From NCBI RefSeq assembly GCF_016031625.1, contig NZ_JACCHP010000011.1, forward strand, positions 372,001 through 436,000: DNA of 64,000 nucleotides, written 5' to 3'. Below, piece after piece: positions 52,723 to 61,740 of the stretch. Positions within the stretch are counted from its first letter, which is position 1. Every line of letters starts with the position of its first letter. Under the pieces are notes generated by a model that saw nothing but the letters and a program-made list of their open reading frames with translations, was not told where the DNA came from and ran no database searches. Both the position numbers and the translations under genes were made by a program. The stretch comes from Bradyrhizobium agreste. GTDB taxonomy: Bacteria; Pseudomonadota; Alphaproteobacteria; Rhizobiales; Xanthobacteraceae.

Positions 52723-53205
52723 TCAATTGGCCGCCGTCGCGTCGGCTTGCCGGGTCAGGATCAGGGAGATGTGGCGCGCCGCGGTCACCACCTCGTCGCG
52801 CTGGTTGAGGAGGTCGAGCGTCTCGACGACAATGCCGCGCGCGGGGTTTTTGGTCGGCCGCTTCTCGACGAAGCGGAAGCGGACGCGCAAGCTGTCGCCG
52901 GCGACGATGGGGCCCTTGAACTTCACCTCGTCCCAGCCGAGCGAGGCGACAGAGGTTTCCTCGTACAGCTTCAATTCCGACTTCAGCCCCTCCATCAGCG
53001 ACAGGCCGAACAGCCCGTGGCCGATCACCGCGGGGAAGCCGCGGGAGCGCGCATAGGCGCCGTCAACATGGAGCGGATGATGGTCGCGCGTGACGTCGGC
53101 GAAGACCGCGATATCGGCTTCCGTCACGGTGTGCGCGGCAGTCTCGAACTCGGCACCGAGCGCGATATCTTCGTAACGGAGATTGATCGGGGCGCTCGTG
53201 TCCAT
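52723..53205 (-). CDS. MaoC-family dehydratase
   Basis: 160 residues, hotdog fold. The hydratase signature D-x4-H is present in FADVTRDHHPLHVDGAYARS, with FPAVIGHGLFGLSLMEGL as the following helix. It would hydrate an enoyl-CoA produced by the acyl-CoA dehydrogenase encoded upstream. It is separated from the CoA-transferase gene by 8 bp, fitting a beta-oxidation-like step. Substrate chain unknown. Confidence 0.9.
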   Translation of the reverse strand: MDTSAPINLRYEDIALGAEFETAAHTVTEADIAVFADVTRDHHPLHVDGAYARSRGFPAVIGHGLFGLSLMEGLKSELKLYEETSVASLGWDEVKFKGPIVAGDSLRVRFRFVEKRPTKNPARGIVVETLDLLNQRDEVVTAARHISLILTRQADATAAN

Positions 53206-53213
53206 GTTGATCC

Positions 53214-54797
53214 TCAGGCGACCTTGCGCGGCCGCGCTGGCAGCGCGTTGAAGCTCTGCGCGATTCCCATCGGCCCGGAGCGGAAGATGCGCGGGTCCAT
53301 GTCCTTCAAATGCGGGCTGATGCGCGGCTTGAAACCCATATGGGCGAGGATGTCCTCCTCAAGCCGCGCGCCCGGCGCGATCTCGGTCAGGGTCACGCTG
53401 CCGTTCTCGAGCTCGAACACGGCGCGCTCGGTGACGTAGCTGACATGCTGGCCGCGCTGTGCGGCCAGCGTCGCGCTGAAGCTGATCTGGCCCACTTGCG
53501 GCACGAATTTGCGGAAGGCGCCGTCGCGCCGGATCGAAAGGCGGCCGTTCTCGACGCCGATGTCGAACTTGCCGCCGGTCATCGTGCCGCTGAAGATCAG
53601 CCGCTTGGCATTCTGCGTGATGTCGATGAAGCCGCCGGAGCCGTCGCGGCGCTCGCCGAAGCGGGTGACGTTGACGTTGCCGGCTTCGTCCACCTCCGCG
53701 AAGGAGAGGAAGGCGCAAGAAAGGCCGCCGCCATCATAGAAGTCGAACTGATAGGCCTGATCGAGAATGACGCGTGGATTGATGGCGGTGCCGAATTCGC
53801 GCGCATGCCCGGGCACGCCGCCGACCACGCCGGACTCCACCGTCAGCGTGATCAGGTCGGAGATGCCTTCCTCGGCCGCGACATTCGGGATCATCGCCGA
53901 GATGCCGACGCCGAGATTGACGACGTCGCGCGGGCGCAATTCGAAAGCGGCACGGCGGGCGATCACCCGCCGCTCGGTGAGCGGATCGGGCGTGATCATC
54001 GCCACCGGGACGCGCGTCTCGCCGCAGCGCGCGGGGTCGTAAGTCGTGCCGTAGGTCTGCATCTGCTCGGGCTCGAGCACGACGTGGTCGATCAGGAAGC
54101 CGGGGATCTTCACCATCTGCGGATGGATCGAGCCGCGCTTCACGATGCGCTTGACCTGGCAGATCACGGTGCCGCCGGCATTGTGCACGGCCTGCGCGAT
54201 CGACAGATCCTCGCGCGTCGTGCCCTCGTGCTCCATGCTGATATAGCCGTCCTCATCGGCCGAGGTGCCGCGGATGATGGCGACGTCGGGCGGGTTGGGG
54301 ACGCGGTAGAGCAGCCAGGACTGGCCGTGCAGCTCGAGCAGGTCGACCAGCGGCGCGGTGGTGCGCTTGTTCATGCGCCCGCCGTCCTGGCGCGGGTCCA
54401 TGTAGGTGTTGAGGCCGACATGGGTGAGCACGCCCGGATGCTTCGCGGCCATGGCGCGGCAGAGCTGGCTCATCACGCCTTGCGGAAAATTGTAGGCGTC
54501 GATCAGTTCGTCGCGGACGAGGCGCATGAACGGAACCTGGAGGCCGAAATTGCCGCCGATGACGCGCGCGATCAGGCCTTCATGGGCGAGATGGCAGAGG
54601 CCCTTCTCGGTCACGGCGCCGACGCCGGTGATGTTGATCAGCGTCAGATTGTGCGGGCCCTGGCCACTGATGAAACGCTGCTCCAGCGCCTCGAGAATGG
54701 CTTCGGCGGCGCCGGTGCCGCCATTGCCGCCGACGATCAGCGTGTCGGTGTCGCGGATCAGGCCGGCGGCCTCTTTCGCCGTGATGATGCTCAGCAT
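53214..54797 (-). CDS. Type I CoA-transferase (propionate/acetate CoA-transferase-like, fused alpha-beta)
   Basis: 527 residues in one chain, the length of fused alpha-beta CoA-transferases. The N-terminal alpha-like half has TDTLIVGGNGGTGAAEAILE, and the beta-like half has LITLTVESGVVGGVPGHARE, where the Glu of VESG is the expected catalytic glutamate that forms the CoA thioester intermediate. NLGVGISAMIPNVAAEEGIS is the SENG-equivalent region. It would activate an organic acid at the expense of an acyl-CoA, followed by the acyl-CoA dehydrogenase encoded 4 bp upstream. Confidence 0.9.
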   Translation of the reverse strand: MLSIITAKEAAGLIRDTDTLIVGGNGGTGAAEAILEALEQRFISGQGPHNLTLINITGVGAVTEKGLCHLAHEGLIARVIGGNFGLQVPFMRLVRDELIDAYNFPQGVMSQLCRAMAAKHPGVLTHVGLNTYMDPRQDGGRMNKRTTAPLVDLLELHGQSWLLYRVPNPPDVAIIRGTSADEDGYISMEHEGTTREDLSIAQAVHNAGGTVICQVKRIVKRGSIHPQMVKIPGFLIDHVVLEPEQMQTYGTTYDPARCGETRVPVAMITPDPLTERRVIARRAAFELRPRDVVNLGVGISAMIPNVAAEEGISDLITLTVESGVVGGVPGHAREFGTAINPRVILDQAYQFDFYDGGGLSCAFLSFAEVDEAGNVNVTRFGERRDGSGGFIDITQNAKRLIFSGTMTGGKFDIGVENGRLSIRRDGAFRKFVPQVGQISFSATLAAQRGQHVSYVTERAVFELENGSVTLTEIAPGARLEEDILAHMGFKPRISPHLKDMDPRIFRSGPMGIAQSFNALPARPRKVA

Positions 54798-54801
54798 GCC
54801 C

Positions 54802-55944
54802 TTACGCGGCCTCCTTCTCGACCTGGCGGGCGATGATCAGCCGCTGGATCTGGTTGGTGCCCTCGTAGATCTGAGCGAGGCGGACGTCGCGGAAGATGCG
54901 CTCGATGCGGTAGTCGCGCGAATAGCCGTTGCCGCCGTGGATCTGCAGCGCGTTGGAGACGTGCTTCATCGCCATGTCGGTGGTGAACAGCTTTGCCTGC
55001 GCCGCCTCCTTGGCGATCGGCTCGCCGGCATCGTGCAGCCGCGCGGCGTGATGGATCAGCAGGCGCGCAGCCGCGATGTCGGTCGACATGTCCGCGAGCA
55101 TGAACTGCACGGCCTGGAAGCCGATGATGGCTTGGCCGAACTGCTTGCGGTCCTTGGCATAGGCGGTGGCGTCCTCGAACGCAGCCTGCACCATGCCGAG
55201 CGCCATTGACGCCATCATCAGCCGGCTGAAGTTGAAATTGCTCATGGCCATCTTGAAGGCCTGGTTCTCCGGCCCCATCACGCTGTCGGCGGGCAAGCGC
55301 ACGTCGGAGAAGGTGATCTGGCAATCGTCGAGGCCGTGCATGCCGAGCAGCTCTTCGTTCTTGCCGCGGGCGATGCCGGGCAGGGAGCCGTCGACCAGAA
55401 GGCACGAGATGGAACGGTGGCTTGCATCCGCGCCGGTGCGCGCGAACACCATGATGCGGTCGGCGACGCCGCCGAGCGTCACCCAGGCCTTGGTTCCGTT
55501 GAGCCGCCAGCCATTGCTCTCGCGCACTGCGTTGGTGCGGATGCCCGCGACGTCGGAGCCGTGGTCGGGCTCGGAGACGGCGGTGGCGGGAATGATGTCG
55601 CCGCTCAGGATTTTAGGGATCAGCGCCTTGTGCGCTTCAGTGCCGTGATGATCGAAGAACAGCACGGCCTCGACAGGGATCGCGAAGGCGTTGGCGACCG
55701 CGCCGGAGCAGCGCGCCAGCTCCTCCATCGCGACGCAGGCCGCGACGGCATCGAGGCCGGCGCCACCGGCGCCTTCGCGCAGGCAGATGCCGAACAGGCC
55801 GAGATCGGCCATGCCCTTGTAGAGGGCACGATCAAACCGGTCCTCGCGATCGATCGCGGCGGCGCGCGGCAAAATCTCTGCCTCCGCGAAGCGGCGGGCG
55901 GTCTCGCGCAGGGCCTTCTGGTCTTGGCTGTAGAAGCGGTCCAT
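54802..55944 (-). CDS. Acyl-CoA dehydrogenase
   Basis: 380 residues of normal length. TAVSEPDHGSDVAGIRTNAV binds FAD and substrate, LNGTKAWVTLGGVADRIMVF follows, and the C-terminal IHGGNGYSRDYRIERIFRDV and IYEGTNQIQRLIIARQ blocks are the family signatures. The catalytic-base position in IYEGTN-type sequences is Glu. It oxidises an acyl-CoA to the enoyl-CoA with FAD, passing electrons to ETF (not in the window). Encoded in the LacI-linked minus-strand operon. Confidence 0.95.
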   Translation of the reverse strand: MDRFYSQDQKALRETARRFAEAEILPRAAAIDREDRFDRALYKGMADLGLFGICLREGAGGAGLDAVAACVAMEELARCSGAVANAFAIPVEAVLFFDHHGTEAHKALIPKILSGDIIPATAVSEPDHGSDVAGIRTNAVRESNGWRLNGTKAWVTLGGVADRIMVFARTGADASHRSISCLLVDGSLPGIARGKNEELLGMHGLDDCQITFSDVRLPADSVMGPENQAFKMAMSNFNFSRLMMASMALGMVQAAFEDATAYAKDRKQFGQAIIGFQAVQFMLADMSTDIAAARLLIHHAARLHDAGEPIAKEAAQAKLFTTDMAMKHVSNALQIHGGNGYSRDYRIERIFRDVRLAQIYEGTNQIQRLIIARQVEKEAA

Positions 55945-55956
55945 GGCGTGCTCCCG

Positions 55957-56325
55957 TCAGTCGCTGGCGAGCTTGGAATCGTGGGAGACTTCGCTGCGGT
56001 CGCGATCGCAGAAGTAGACCGCGACGTCGTCGCCCGGCACGCCATAGGCGCTGCATACGGCGCGGGTCAACGCGATGGCGGCAGCGCGCCGCTCGGCCTG
56101 GCTGCGGCGGAAGGCGTGGACCTTCAGCAAGATGCGCTGGCCGGTGGCCTCGGCGCCAAACCTGCCGGCATGGGCGTAGTCATCCGGCGCAATGTTCAGG
56201 AAATAGAGCGTGACCGTGTCAGCTGTCACGCCGAACGCCGACATCAGGCCGTCGGTCACCGACCGCGCCAGTGCGGCCTTGCGCTGGGCTGGAGCTTGCG
56301 GGGCGAGCACTTCGACATAGGGCAT
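55957..56325 (-). CDS. Tautomerase-superfamily protein (two 4-OT-like repeats)
   Basis: 122 residues. The mature protein begins with the catalytic-type Pro (MPYVEVLAPQAPAQRKAALA). A second related half starts near RILLKVHAFRRSQAERRAAA, and both halves have the beta-alpha-beta pattern of 4-oxalocrotonate tautomerase; only the first would carry an N-terminal proline. It could convert a keto-enol intermediate before CoA activation, or act as a dehalogenase-type relative. Its stop is 12 bp before the acyl-CoA dehydrogenase ATG. Confidence 0.82.
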   Translation of the reverse strand: MPYVEVLAPQAPAQRKAALARSVTDGLMSAFGVTADTVTLYFLNIAPDDYAHAGRFGAEATGQRILLKVHAFRRSQAERRAAAIALTRAVCSAYGVPGDDVAVYFCDRDRSEVSHDSKLASD

Positions 56326-56328
56326 CGA

Positions 56329-57426
56329 TCAGACCTTCGCGGACTTGGCCGCAGACGATTTGGATGAAGACGGTTTGGATTTCGCGGATCTCGCGGGGGC
56401 CGTGGCGTCGATCCGGCGGCAGGAGTCGCGCTGGATCAGCCGGGCGCCGACGCGATATTCGCGCACGCCGTCACTGCCATTGCCCTTGCTGTTTCCCTTG
56501 GCATCCATGCGATGCAGCAGCCGGTCGACGGCGAGGTTGGCGAGATCACGTGCACCGTTGTCGACGATGCTGATCGCCGGGCGATGCCATTCGAACCACG
56601 GCATGTCCTCGTAGCAGAGCAGCGAGAGATCACCGGGAATGGCGATGTGCCGTTCCGCGGTGACGCGCAGCACGCCGAGTGTTGCCTCGTGATTGGCGAC
56701 GAAGATTGCACTCGGCGGGCGGGGGAGGTCGAGCAGCTTGCGCGCGCAGGTCGCGCCGGTCTCGGGTACGTAGTGGCCGGCATGGATCAGCGCGTCGTCC
56801 CTGGCGATGCCGGCCTCGCGCAACGCGCGGACATAGCCGGACAACCGTTCGCGCCCTGACGTGGTGTCCTGGCGGCCGACGATCAGCCCGATGCGCTTGT
56901 GCCCGAGCTCGATCAAATGACGCGTGCCCAGATACGCGCCTTGCGGATCGTCGGCGAGCACGGTCTCGAGATCGGTCGCATCATCGCGCCGCACCAGGCA
57001 GACGATGGGCACGTCCTTGGAGAGCGTCTCGAGCTGCGCGCCGTTCTTGCCTGTGGGCACCACGATCAGCCCATCGATGCGGTGGTCGACCAGCGTGGTG
57101 AGGGTGTCGCTCTCGGCTTGCGGATCGTCGCCGCCGATGCATAGAAGCATCTGATAGCCCAGCGCCTTCAGCCGCGCCTGCACCACTTCTGCCATCACCT
57201 GGAACGAGGCGTTGGTGAGATTGTGGACGAGAAGAGCCACGAGCCGCGACTGCCCGGTCTTCAATCCGCGCGCGATCGGGTTCGGCCGATAGCCGAGCTC
57301 GCGCGCGATGCGCACCAGGCGCTGCTGCGTACGTTCGCTGGTCAGGCCGGTTCCCGTCAGCGCCCGCGAAGCTGTGCTGACTGAAACGCGGGCCGCCTGT
57401 GCCACATCTTTGAGCGTGACGCTCAT
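56329..57426 (-). CDS. LacI-family transcriptional regulator
   Basis: 365 residues. The N-terminal HTH is VTLKDVAQAARVSVSTASRA followed by the hinge RELGYRPNPIARGLKTGQSR. The rest is a periplasmic-binding-protein-like sensor (LVALLVHNLTNASFQVMAEV, IDGLIVVPTGKNG, LIVGRQDTTSGRERL). The C-terminus has an unusual Ser/Lys/Ala tail. ATG 57426 was chosen as it starts exactly at the HTH; longer frames cross the operators. Two perfect-type palindromes for a LacI protein lie in the 190-bp divergent region upstream. It probably represses both divergent operons. Confidence 0.93.
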   Translation of the reverse strand: MSVTLKDVAQAARVSVSTASRALTGTGLTSERTQQRLVRIARELGYRPNPIARGLKTGQSRLVALLVHNLTNASFQVMAEVVQARLKALGYQMLLCIGGDDPQAESDTLTTLVDHRIDGLIVVPTGKNGAQLETLSKDVPIVCLVRRDDATDLETVLADDPQGAYLGTRHLIELGHKRIGLIVGRQDTTSGRERLSGYVRALREAGIARDDALIHAGHYVPETGATCARKLLDLPRPPSAIFVANHEATLGVLRVTAERHIAIPGDLSLLCYEDMPWFEWHRPAISIVDNGARDLANLAVDRLLHRMDAKGNSKGNGSDGVREYRVGARLIQRDSCRRIDATAPARSAKSKPSSSKSSAAKSAKV

Positions 57427-57442
57427 GAAACCTGCCGATAAA

Positions 57443-57458
57443 CTGCAAACGATTGCAG
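57443..57458. promoter_or_regulatory. LacI-type operator, copy 1
   Basis: The palindrome CTGCAAACGATTGCAG (arms CTGCAA / TTGCAG around ACGA) is 17 bp upstream of the LacI-gene ATG. It has the central CG pair and symmetry typical of LacI-family operators. Its core TGCAAACGATTGCA is identical to copy 2. Confidence 0.8.
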
Positions 57459-57526
57459 AAACGCTAAGAGCTTCTTCTACTCGGATCAAGCTCAAAAAAT
57501 GGATGGTGTTGCCCAATGCAGAGCCG

Positions 57527-57548
57527 TTTATGCAAACGATTGCATAAA
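57527..57548. promoter_or_regulatory. LacI-type operator, copy 2
   Basis: A longer palindrome with 9-bp arms TTTATGCAA (57527-57535) and TTGCATAAA (57540-57548) around ACGA. The centre is 87 bp from that of copy 1, about eight helical turns, so a single tetramer or two dimers could loop the DNA. It lies 65 bp upstream of the DapA-family gene at 57614. Confidence 0.85.
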
Positions 57549-57613
57549 GCTTGCGGATATTCCGCAGGCGGCGCCCGTCGTCCGAATTCACCCGAGCGCC
57601 CGGTAGTACCTTG

Positions 57614-58519
57614 ATGAAGACGTTCCGCGGCACCTACACCGTCATGATCACCCCGTTCACGACGTCGGGCGAGGTCGATGTTGCGGCCTTGCGCGCCTTC
57701 GTCGACTGGCAGATCGCGGAAGGCATTCACGGGCTGATCCCGCTCGGCTCGACCGGCGAGTTCCTGTCCATGGACGACGACGAGAAGGCGCTCGTCGCGG
57801 AAGTCGTCATTCGCCAGGCCGCAGGCCGCGTGCCGGTGCTGATCGGCACCGGCGCGGAGGACACGCGCGAGGTGGTGCGTCTCAGCCGCCGTGCCGAAAA
57901 ACTGGGCGCTGACGGCGTGATGATCATCCCGCCGTTCTATTCGACGCCGACCGACGACGAACTGGTCCACCACTACAAGACGGTGGCCGACGCAATCGCG
58001 TTGCCGATCATGGTCTACAACAATCCGGCAACCGCCAATGTCGATCTCAAGCCGCAGCTCGTGGCGCGCATCGCCGAGATCGACAATTGTCTCTATATCA
58101 AGGAGTCGACGCTGGAGGTGACGCGGGTGCGCGACATCATCCGCCTCTGCGGCGACAGGATGACCGTGTTCGGCGGCATCCTCGGCTTCGAATCCTTCGT
58201 CGAGGGCGCGCAAGGCTGGGTGGCTGTGGCCTCCAACGTGGTCCCGGCGGAGATGGCCCGCATCTTCAGCCTCGTCGCCGACCACGGCGCGGTCAAGGAA
58301 GCGCGCGAGCTCTATCTCAAATACCTGCCGGTGATCGAATTCGTCGGCGGTCAGGCCTACGTCGCCGGCAGCAAGGCGCTGCTCGGCCACATGGGGTTTG
58401 CAGCCGGCCATCCGCGTCCGCCGCGCCTGCCGCTCCCTGCAGCACAGGATGCGGCCGCCCGCAATCTGGTCGAAACTTTCGGTCTGACGTGGCGCGGTGC
58501 GTCCAATCAGGCTGCTTAG
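57614..58519 (+). CDS. DapA/DHDPS-family aldolase or lyase (copy 1)
   Basis: 301 residues. The Schiff-base lysine is K163 in CLYIKESTLEVT, the partner tyrosine is Y135 in VYNNPATANV, and GLIPLGSTGEFLSMDDDE is the binding loop with the conserved Ser-Thr pair. The family includes dihydrodipicolinate synthase, N-acetylneuraminate lyase and KDG/2-keto-acid aldolases. It is the first gene of the plus-strand operon facing the LacI gene, so it acts in catabolism, not lysine synthesis. ATG 57614 is used; TTG 57611 precedes it directly and the ribosome-binding site is weak. Confidence 0.9.
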   Translation: MKTFRGTYTVMITPFTTSGEVDVAALRAFVDWQIAEGIHGLIPLGSTGEFLSMDDDEKALVAEVVIRQAAGRVPVLIGTGAEDTREVVRLSRRAEKLGADGVMIIPPFYSTPTDDELVHHYKTVADAIALPIMVYNNPATANVDLKPQLVARIAEIDNCLYIKESTLEVTRVRDIIRLCGDRMTVFGGILGFESFVEGAQGWVAVASNVVPAEMARIFSLVADHGAVKEARELYLKYLPVIEFVGGQAYVAGSKALLGHMGFAAGHPRPPRLPLPAAQDAAARNLVETFGLTWRGASNQAA

Positions 58520-58534
58520 GTCAGGAGTACCCCG

Positions 58535-59725
58535 GTGAACCTGCTCGACGGCATCAAGATCCTCAGCTTCAATCATTACCTCGCGGGCCCGCTGGCCGCG
58601 CAAACGCTCGCCGATCTCGGCGCCGACGTCATCGCGGTCGAGCCGATCGAGGGCGCGTTCCAGCGCAACTGGGCAGTCGCGAACCACTTCGTTGCAGGCG
58701 ACAGCGTCAATCATCTGGCGACCGGGCGCAACAAGCGCAGCCTCGCTGTCGATCTCAAGCATCCGGACGGCGTCGCCGCGGTGAAGAAGCTGGTCGCGAC
58801 CTCAGATGTCGTGATGGAGAATTTTCGCCCGGGCACCATGGCCAAGCTCGGCCTCGGCTACGACGCGCTGAAAGCGATCAACCCCGGCCTGATCTATGCG
58901 GTCGCCACCGGCTTCGGATCGGACGGGCCGTACAAGGATCGCCCCGGCCAGGATCTTCTGCTCCAGGCGATGTCCGGCCTTGCGATGCGGACCGGGCGCG
59001 CCGATGGCGAGCCGACGGCGGTAGGCGCGGTGATCGTGGATCAGCACGCCGCCTCACTCTATGCCATGAGCATTCTGGCGGCATTGTTCGCACGAACGAA
59101 GACGGGCAAGGGCCAGCTCGTCGAGGTCAACCTCTATCAGGCCGCGCTCGATCTCCAGGTCGAGCCGCTGACTGCCTGGCTCAACGGCGCGCCGTCGCCG
59201 ACCTCGCGCGGTCCGGCCGGCATCGCGGCCTGGTTCAGCCCCGGGCCTTACGGCGTTCACGCGACGGCGGACGGCCATATGGCGATCTCGATGGCGTCCC
59301 CCAAGGCGCTCGCGGTCGCGCTGGACAGCGAGGAGCTGAAGCAGTTCGGCGACACCGACAGTTTTTCGAAGCGCGAGGAGATCACGCGGATCGTTGTTGT
59401 CAGGCTGAAACAGAAGTCGACGGCCGATTGGCTGCCGGCGCTGGAAGCGGCGCGCATCTGGCATGCGCCGGTACAAGATTATCGCGACCTCGAGACTGAT
59501 CCCCAGCTCAACCATCTCGGCGTGTTCAAGAGCGCCGAGAGTGCAGGCGGCGCGCCAATCCGGATGGTCGCGCATCCCGCGCGCTATGACGGTCAGACGC
59601 CGGAGGTGCGGCTGGTGCCGCAGCGCCTTGGTGCACAGACGCGCGAGGTGCTCGGCGAGATCGGCTACGACGCAGGGGAGATCGACGCGATGGTCGCCGG
59701 TAAGGCCGTCGGAGTGGCGCGATGA
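58535..59725 (+). CDS. CaiB/BaiF-family (type III) CoA-transferase
   Basis: 396 residues, GTG start at 58535 with TCAGGAGT upstream. The N-terminal LAGPLAAQTLADLGADVIAV and the ENFRPGTMAKLGLGYDALKA block are the type III signatures; the catalytic Asp is expected in the GRADGEPTAVGAVIVDQHAA region. It would transfer CoA to an organic acid in the same pathway. It follows the DapA-family gene by 15 bp and overlaps the acyl-CoA dehydrogenase gene by 4 bp. Confidence 0.92.
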   Translation: MNLLDGIKILSFNHYLAGPLAAQTLADLGADVIAVEPIEGAFQRNWAVANHFVAGDSVNHLATGRNKRSLAVDLKHPDGVAAVKKLVATSDVVMENFRPGTMAKLGLGYDALKAINPGLIYAVATGFGSDGPYKDRPGQDLLLQAMSGLAMRTGRADGEPTAVGAVIVDQHAASLYAMSILAALFARTKTGKGQLVEVNLYQAALDLQVEPLTAWLNGAPSPTSRGPAGIAAWFSPGPYGVHATADGHMAISMASPKALAVALDSEELKQFGDTDSFSKREEITRIVVVRLKQKSTADWLPALEAARIWHAPVQDYRDLETDPQLNHLGVFKSAESAGGAPIRMVAHPARYDGQTPEVRLVPQRLGAQTREVLGEIGYDAGEIDAMVAGKAVGVAR

Positions 59726-60885
59726 TCGATTTTTCAATCCCCGAAGAGACGCGCCTCCTGGTCGACACCGTTCGCCGTTTCGTCGAGATGGAGGTGCAGC
59801 CGCTCGAAGACGTCGTGGAGCAGACGGCTAAAGTGCCGGCCGACGCACTGGCGGTCACCAAGGCCAAGGCGCAGAAGCTCGGCCTTTATGCCATGAACAT
59901 GCCGGCGGATGTCGGCGGCGGCGGCCTAACTTGCGTCGAGCATTGCCTGGTCGAGGAAGAATTTGGCAAGACCTCGGATGCGCTGATCCGCCGTGTATTC
60001 GGCCAGGTCTATCCGATGCTGATGGCCTGCAAGGGCGACCAGGTCGAGCGCTACCTGCTGCCGACGGTGAAGGGCGACAAGATCTGCGCCATGGCCATCA
60101 CCGAGCCGGGCGCCGGCTCGGATGCTGCGTCGATCAGCACGACGGCTCATCTCGATGGCGACCATTGGGTGCTGAACGGCACCAAGCATTTCATCAGCGA
60201 CGGCGACATCGCCGACTACATCATCCTGATGGCGCTGACCGACAAGGACAAGCGGGCGCGCGGCGGCATCACCCTGTTCCTGGTCGATCGCGGCACGCCC
60301 GGCTTCAAGGTCGCGCGCACCCAACCGATGATGGGCCATCGCGGCTATGGCCATGCCGAGCTGAGCTTCGAGGATTGCCGCATCCCGAAGGCGGCTGTGC
60401 TCGGCGAGGTTGGTGGCGGCTTCAAGCTGATCATGCAGAGCGTGCTCCAGATCCGTCTCGCCCATATCGGCGCGCGCGCCGTCGGCATGGCGCAACGCGC
60501 GTTGGAGATGATGCGCAAGCACGCCGGCGAGCGGCGCCAGTTCGGCCAGCTGATCGGCGATTTCCAGATGGTGCAGAAGCTGATCGCCGATTCCGCCACC
60601 GAGATCTTCGGCGTGAAGATGATGGTGATGAACGCCGCCTGGGACATCGATCAGGGCAAGGATGCGCGCGACAAGGTCTCGATGATCAAGGTTGCGGCGT
60701 CGGAGATGCAGGGCCGCGTCGTCGACCGTGCCATCCAGGTGTTCGGCGGCATGGGTTTCAGCAAGGACCTGCCGCTGGAGCGGATGTATCGCGACGCCCG
60801 CGTCACCCGCATCTATGACGGGACCTCCGAGATTCACCGCATGCTGGTTGCGCGCAGCACCATCAAGAACGGCTTGCAGCTCTAG
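59722..60885 (+). CDS. Acyl-CoA dehydrogenase
   Basis: 387 residues. MAITEPGAGSDAASISTTAH binds FAD; HIGARAVGMAQRALEMMRKH is the helix following the FAD loop; VFGGMGFSKDLPLERMYRDA and IYDGTSEIHRMLVARST are the C-terminal signatures. Here the residue at the common catalytic position in IYDGTSE is Asp or Glu-like, normal for the family. Encoded with a 4-bp ATGA overlap after the CoA-transferase gene, so the acid is activated and then desaturated. Confidence 0.95.
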   Translation: MIDFSIPEETRLLVDTVRRFVEMEVQPLEDVVEQTAKVPADALAVTKAKAQKLGLYAMNMPADVGGGGLTCVEHCLVEEEFGKTSDALIRRVFGQVYPMLMACKGDQVERYLLPTVKGDKICAMAITEPGAGSDAASISTTAHLDGDHWVLNGTKHFISDGDIADYIILMALTDKDKRARGGITLFLVDRGTPGFKVARTQPMMGHRGYGHAELSFEDCRIPKAAVLGEVGGGFKLIMQSVLQIRLAHIGARAVGMAQRALEMMRKHAGERRQFGQLIGDFQMVQKLIADSATEIFGVKMMVMNAAWDIDQGKDARDKVSMIKVAASEMQGRVVDRAIQVFGGMGFSKDLPLERMYRDARVTRIYDGTSEIHRMLVARSTIKNGLQL

Positions 60886-60896
60886 GAAAGCGATCG

Positions 60897-61304
60897 ATGT
60901 CTCACGCACCTCTCAAGCCCGGCGCCGCCTTCGCCTTCCGCAAGACCATGACGGTGGCCGAGCAGGCGATGTTCACCGGCATCAGCGGCAATCTCGGCGG
61001 GCTCTATGTCGACGCCGTCCGCGCGAAGAAAGCTGGCGCGTCCAACATGGTCGCCTTCGAGCTTGCGGTCGGCGGCCTCGCCACGACCTGCCTCAGCCAG
61101 CTCGGTGGTCCGACGCGGCGGATCGGCAGCATCGCGCTGAATTTTTCCGTGCCCGTGATCGTCGGCGAATCCGTCGAGGCAAGGGCTGAGATCGTTTCAG
61201 TCGCAGGCGATGAAGCGACCTGTCGGGTCACCTGCATGTTGTCACCCTCAGGCGCGACTGTGGTGGACGGCACCGCAACGCTGGTTCCCTTCGCGAGGGG
61301 CTGA
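60897..61304 (+). CDS. Hotdog-fold protein (MaoC-like, small)
   Basis: 135 residues. KTMTVAEQAMFTGISGNLGG, then LYVDAVRAKKAGASNMVAFE and VGESVEARAEIVSVAGDEAT fit a MaoC-type hotdog half. The D-x4-H hydratase dyad is not present in canonical form, so this may be a noncatalytic partner of the second MaoC protein encoded next (61309), together forming a heterodimeric hydratase as in some beta-oxidation clusters. That pairing is inference. Confidence 0.75.
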   Translation: MSHAPLKPGAAFAFRKTMTVAEQAMFTGISGNLGGLYVDAVRAKKAGASNMVAFELAVGGLATTCLSQLGGPTRRIGSIALNFSVPVIVGESVEARAEIVSVAGDEATCRVTCMLSPSGATVVDGTATLVPFARG

Positions 61305-61308
61305 ACCC

Positions 61309-61740
61309 ATGTACGAGCCGAAATCCTTCGACGATCTCAAGGTGAATGACAGGGTCAGCCTGAGCAAGACCATCACCGAGGCCGATGGCGCGCTCTATAT
61401 CGCCGCGACCGGCGATTTCGGCCCCGTTCATGTCGATGAGGTCTACGCCGGCGCGACGCGCTTCGGCCGCAGGCTGGCGCCGGGGATCATGGTCGCGGGT
61501 CTCTGCACCAGCATCCTCACCTCCGAGCTGGTCGGCACCATCGGCGTATCGGTGGAGGACCGCTTCTGGTTCACAGGTCCCGTGTTTTACGGCGATACGC
61601 TCACCTTCGACGTCTGGATCGCCGAGCAGCACGACGAGACCCGCACCATCATCTGGGAAGCGAGCGCGCGCAACGAAGGTGGCCTCGAAGTGTTGAAGGC
61701 GCGCGCGAGCCTGAAATTTCCGCGGCGGAAACCGTCATGA
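61309..61740 (+). CDS. MaoC-family hydratase
   Basis: 143 residues from ATG 61309 (GAGGGG upstream). The hotdog-fold hydratase signature appears in YIAATGDFGPVHVDEVYAGA (D-x4-H), followed by RRLAPGIMVAGLCTSIL. It lies 4 bp after the small hotdog gene and overlaps the next DapA-family gene by 4 bp (ATGA). It would hydrate the enoyl-CoA made by the acyl-CoA dehydrogenase. Confidence 0.88.
   Translation: MYEPKSFDDLKVNDRVSLSKTITEADGALYIAATGDFGPVHVDEVYAGATRFGRRLAPGIMVAGLCTSILTSELVGTIGVSVEDRFWFTGPVFYGDTLTFDVWIAEQHDETRTIIWEASARNEGGLEVLKARASLKFPRRKPS

Noticed and set aside
53310..54836. A 508-codon plus-strand open frame
   Set aside because: Antisense to the type I CoA-transferase, which has intact catalytic motifs.
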